Below, one piece after another: positions 61,948-64,000 of a stretch of 64,000 nt of DNA. How positions within the stretch are numbered: position 1 is the stretch's first letter; every line of letters starts with the position of its first letter. The notes under the pieces were generated by a model. That model was given only the letters and a program-made list of their open reading frames with translations, searched no databases and had not been told where the DNA came from. The position numbers and the translations under genes are program-made. Source of the DNA: Paenibacillus sp. Soil766 (lineage in GTDB: Bacteria > Bacillota > Bacilli > Paenibacillales > NBRC-103111). The stretch spans positions 244,121-308,120 of the forward strand of contig NZ_LMSJ01000054.1 in assembly GCF_001428105.1 (NCBI RefSeq), given 5' to 3'.

Positions 61948-61958
61948 GCAGTTCATTG

Positions 61959-62480
61959 CTATGCTCTTAACGCCTGAATAACCTGCTCTGCATCCGCTTC
62001 ACCGCTAGCAACCTGCTCGATGTGCTCACCGAACATATCACACATATACACGAATAGGGTGAGAATTTCTAACACTTCATCACTCTCGAACGTACGCGAA
62101 GCCGACAAGCTATACACATAACGATAGTGGATCTCGCCTTCCTCATTCACACCAAAATGGCCAATTGGCAAGCGTGTATTAATTTCGAGCAAGAGCGCGG
62201 CTACACCTTCACGGGCATCTGCTTGCAGATGAAACGGCAGTGTGCTGTAAATCTGTAGAAGTTGAATGGCAACAATTTCATCATCATTCAATGGCAAAAA
62301 GCTAAAATGAAGGAAACGATCTCTTCCTTGGCTATCCTCTTGAAAGCCTGCCATTAGCACATGTAGCGGAATCGCTTCGGACTTCTCTAATAAATTCGTG
62401 GCGAGCTCTGCCCCATCCAAAATCTCTTTCAATTGCCCTAATTGCGCCAAGTGGCGCGCGTGTGCAAGTTCAGTCAACAT
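61959..62480 (-). CDS. YbjN-like (type III chaperone-fold) protein
   Basis: The 173-residue acidic protein matches the YbjN/sensory transduction regulator family: LLLEINTRLPIGHFGVNEEGEIHYRYVYSL (near residue 95, quoted as read, in two parts) and EVLEILTLFVYMCDMFGEHIEQVASGE. The fold is that of type III secretion chaperones (alpha/beta, dimeric). It starts 14 bases after the end of the large upstream gene, so they are one operon. GGAGATT precedes the ATG. It may act as a chaperone for the upstream product. Confidence 0.7.
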   Translation of the reverse strand: MLTELAHARHLAQLGQLKEILDGAELATNLLEKSEAIPLHVLMAGFQEDSQGRDRFLHFSFLPLNDDEIVAIQLLQIYSTLPFHLQADAREGVAALLLEINTRLPIGHFGVNEEGEIHYRYVYSLSASRTFESDEVLEILTLFVYMCDMFGEHIEQVASGEADAEQVIQALRA

Positions 62481-62494
62481 ATCTGTTCAATCTC

Positions 62495-64000
62495 CTATTC
62501 TCTCTTACCCATTGCTTCAACAATAGCGCTTTTCAGCTTAGTTGGATTGCCCTTGAATTGATTCAAAGCTTCAATGCTGATACCAGCTGCTTCTACGAAG
62601 CTCCAAACTTGTCTATATCGCGTTACAACTGCTGCGTCCGCTTCGTCATAGTCAGGGAGCTTATCGAACATATCATAGATAAGATCCGTGTCATGCGCAC
62701 GTTTCTCGAGCTTCTTCTCGGTTGATTTATCCGCGTTGAAGACTGCCTTAGTAATTCCCCATGCGCCAGCTTTCGATGCGCGATCACGTCCAGCTTGCTT
62801 CAAGGATCTGGCAATTGGTATAGCTGCACTAATACCTGAAGCAACGATTTTCAGTGGCATCCCCACTTGTGCTCCTACCCCTGTAAGCGTTGCAATATCT
62901 GCCGCAATTTTGGTGAGCTCAAGACCGATTTGAATAGCTCCACGATCTGTTCGCTTCACGTTAATATTTTTCATTTCTTTCGCTAATTCATATTTAGCGA
63001 TTTCATCGAGCTGCTGATTGGCTGCGGCCACTTTGGCTGGATCACCTGATGCAATATCAGCGTTCAACTGCGCCTTTTTCGCAGCCAGCTTCGCTTTGTC
63101 AACACCTGCATTTCGCGTGTACCAACGTTTTTCTTTGAGAATATCGGCATTCTCTGCTTTGCCTTTGAAGTCACGTTTCATCGTCGTCATCGCGCTGCGA
63201 TTTAAACCGGCTTTGATCACATCAACCGTTTTGATAGCAATTTTCACGCCGCTTACGGCAATGCTTACGCCTGGTATAACGGATGTTAAGCTAGCTGTAC
63301 TTGTCTCCATGATATCCATGATGCCTTTGGCCACTTTGATACCGGATTGCGCAGCTTGGATCGCGTTACTAATGATCTCGATAACGCCTCTAGCTTTTTC
63401 CCCTTTATCAAGACCACCATTGTCCACACTCTTTTTATACATATCATAAATCGCTTTAACGGCCATAATTGTATTCTTAACTGCGGAGATCGCTTCCGCA
63501 ACTGTCCCTGAGTAGTCACTGACGGATGAGGAAGCCCCAACACCATCTTCTTTACCCGTGGATTTGGCAGCTTTATCAACGAGGCCAGCCGAGCCGCTGA
63601 CCATTTTACCGCCTGCCTCAATCATAGTCGATCCTGTACCTGCATACTGAAAACGTTTATCATGATCCTGTCGCTCACGAGAAGCAATAATTGTTTCTCT
63701 GATCGCACTCATGATCTGGAACGGCCCGCTCACAAGATCTGCTGTAGAAGCTACGGCCCCCATGGTAGCTGACTGTTGCGCTGTTCCAGCATCCTTCGTT
63801 TTATCGTAGGAGTCTTTCAAATCATCTGAACGTTTACCGAAGCTGTCGGAGAACGCTCCGCCAACCCCAGCTGTCATGTCTGCATTATCCTTCGTATCAT
63901 CACCCGTTGGATGCATCGTAGAGGCAGAAGCAACTACTGGCGGAGCTGCATTTCGGGTTAAGGTCGGCGGCGCTACCTGCGACGCTGGTGCCACTGTAGC
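62495..64000 (-). CDS. Large helical protein, 3' part (5' end outside window)
   Basis: At least 500 residues are visible and the frame stays open to the window edge. The first part is Ala/Pro/Thr-rich (about 30 residues), then a region with GAFSDSFGKRSDDLKDSYDK, then several long helices with small-residue-rich hydrophobic stretches (SGTVAEAISAVKNTIMAVKAIYD, IPGVSIAVSGVKIAIKTVDV, GVGAQVGMPLKIVASGISAAIPIA; each quoted in short form) separated by charged coiled coils. The C-terminus is LNQFKGNPTKLKSAIVEAMG. The pattern recalls pore-forming or contractile-injection-associated cargo proteins, but I cannot assign a family. Overlapping other-frame reading is not coding. Confidence 0.75.
   Translation of the reverse strand, partial: ATVAPASQVAPPTLTRNAAPPVVASASTMHPTGDDTKDNADMTAGVGGAFSDSFGKRSDDLKDSYDKTKDAGTAQQSATMGAVASTADLVSGPFQIMSAIRETIIASRERQDHDKRFQYAGTGSTMIEAGGKMVSGSAGLVDKAAKSTGKEDGVGASSSVSDYSGTVAEAISAVKNTIMAVKAIYDMYKKSVDNGGLDKGEKARGVIEIISNAIQAAQSGIKVAKGIMDIMETSTASLTSVIPGVSIAVSGVKIAIKTVDVIKAGLNRSAMTTMKRDFKGKAENADILKEKRWYTRNAGVDKAKLAAKKAQLNADIASGDPAKVAAANQQLDEIAKYELAKEMKNINVKRTDRGAIQIGLELTKIAADIATLTGVGAQVGMPLKIVASGISAAIPIARSLKQAGRDRASKAGAWGITKAVFNADKSTEKKLEKRAHDTDLIYDMFDKLPDYDEADAAVVTRYRQVWSFVEAAGISIEALNQFKGNPTKLKSAIVEAMGKRE

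Noticed and set aside
1..64000. CRISPR arrays, tRNA/rRNA genes, transposases, integrases, phage genes
   Set aside because: I looked for regularly spaced repeats, tRNA-like cloverleaf ends and typical motifs of these elements on both strands and found none.

Overview
The window looks like a chromosomal segment of an aerobic, spore-forming, low-to-mid GC Gram-positive bacterium, most like Paenibacillus or a close relative. The evidence is a caa3-type cytochrome oxidase operon in Bacillales order, a YhcN/YlaJ-type sporulation lipoprotein, lipoprotein signal peptides, strong GGAGG ribosome sites, a Paenibacillus-style cassette (membrane-anchored AraC sensor-regulator, solute-binding lipoprotein, two permeases) and SdpR/SdpI. 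No rRNA, tRNA, CRISPR array, transposase or phage gene was found.

Layout. 1-895: truncated sugar-type solute-binding lipoprotein. 1.1-6.4 kb (minus): caa3 oxidase ctaC-D-E-F, an internal terminator, then assembly factors ctaG and ctaM. 6.7-15.2 kb: sporulation lipoprotein, DEAD-box RNA helicase with an RGG-type tail, guanylate-kinase-like protein with an altered P-loop, Nfu-N/HEAT protein, M48 protease, C39 peptidase, a divergent IF-3 paralogue and a small unknown. 15.3-18.6 kb (minus): luciferase-like monooxygenase, methyltransferase, PAP2 phosphatase and TVP38/DedA-like protein. 18.8-24.9 kb: AraC sensor plus oligosaccharide-type ABC importer. 25.1-27.1 kb: FAD oxidoreductase coupled to a half-size MFS protein. 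27.3-29.7 kb: a decayed locus holding a heparinase-like gene broken by three frameshifts and an opposite-strand gene tail. 30.0-36.0 kb: BMP-type nucleoside importer, then a sulfite-oxidase-fold protein and a nucleoside phosphorylase, apparently one operon. 36.2-42.3 kb: AT-rich ABC-F ATPase, sugar isomerase with divergent AraC regulator, YjbR protein, M29 aminopeptidase and a winged-helix regulator. 42.8-47.5 kb (minus): thiamine operon tenI-thiO-thiS-thiG-thiD-thiE under a TPP riboswitch with its own terminator.

47.6-52.0 kb: hflK-hflC behind a near-perfect SigW-type promoter, a metallo-beta-lactamase-fold hydrolase, and an Lrp regulator with a bile-acid/sodium symporter-family protein. 52.0-55.7 kb: sdpR-sdpI with a clear operator palindrome, an MFS exporter, a gene cut by an in-frame amber stop and a GNAT acetyltransferase. 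55.7-62 kb: LtrA-like protein, a tiny transcription unit, a GHKL ATPase, an HD hydrolase, a Cys-rich pentapeptide protein, an internally deleted GNAT remnant and two unknowns. 62.0-64.0 kb: a YbjN-like small protein just downstream of the 3' part of a large helical protein that runs off the window; this pair is the least explained unit here.

Most of the window is ordinary core and transport metabolism. The points worth following are the SigW-type control of hflKC, the right-edge gene pair, the IF-3 paralogue, the kinase with a changed P-loop, the nucleoside operon containing a molybdopterin-fold protein, and several small decayed genes. Functions are inferred by recognising families and motifs by eye; no database search was run. 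Hairpin edges may be off by one or two bases.
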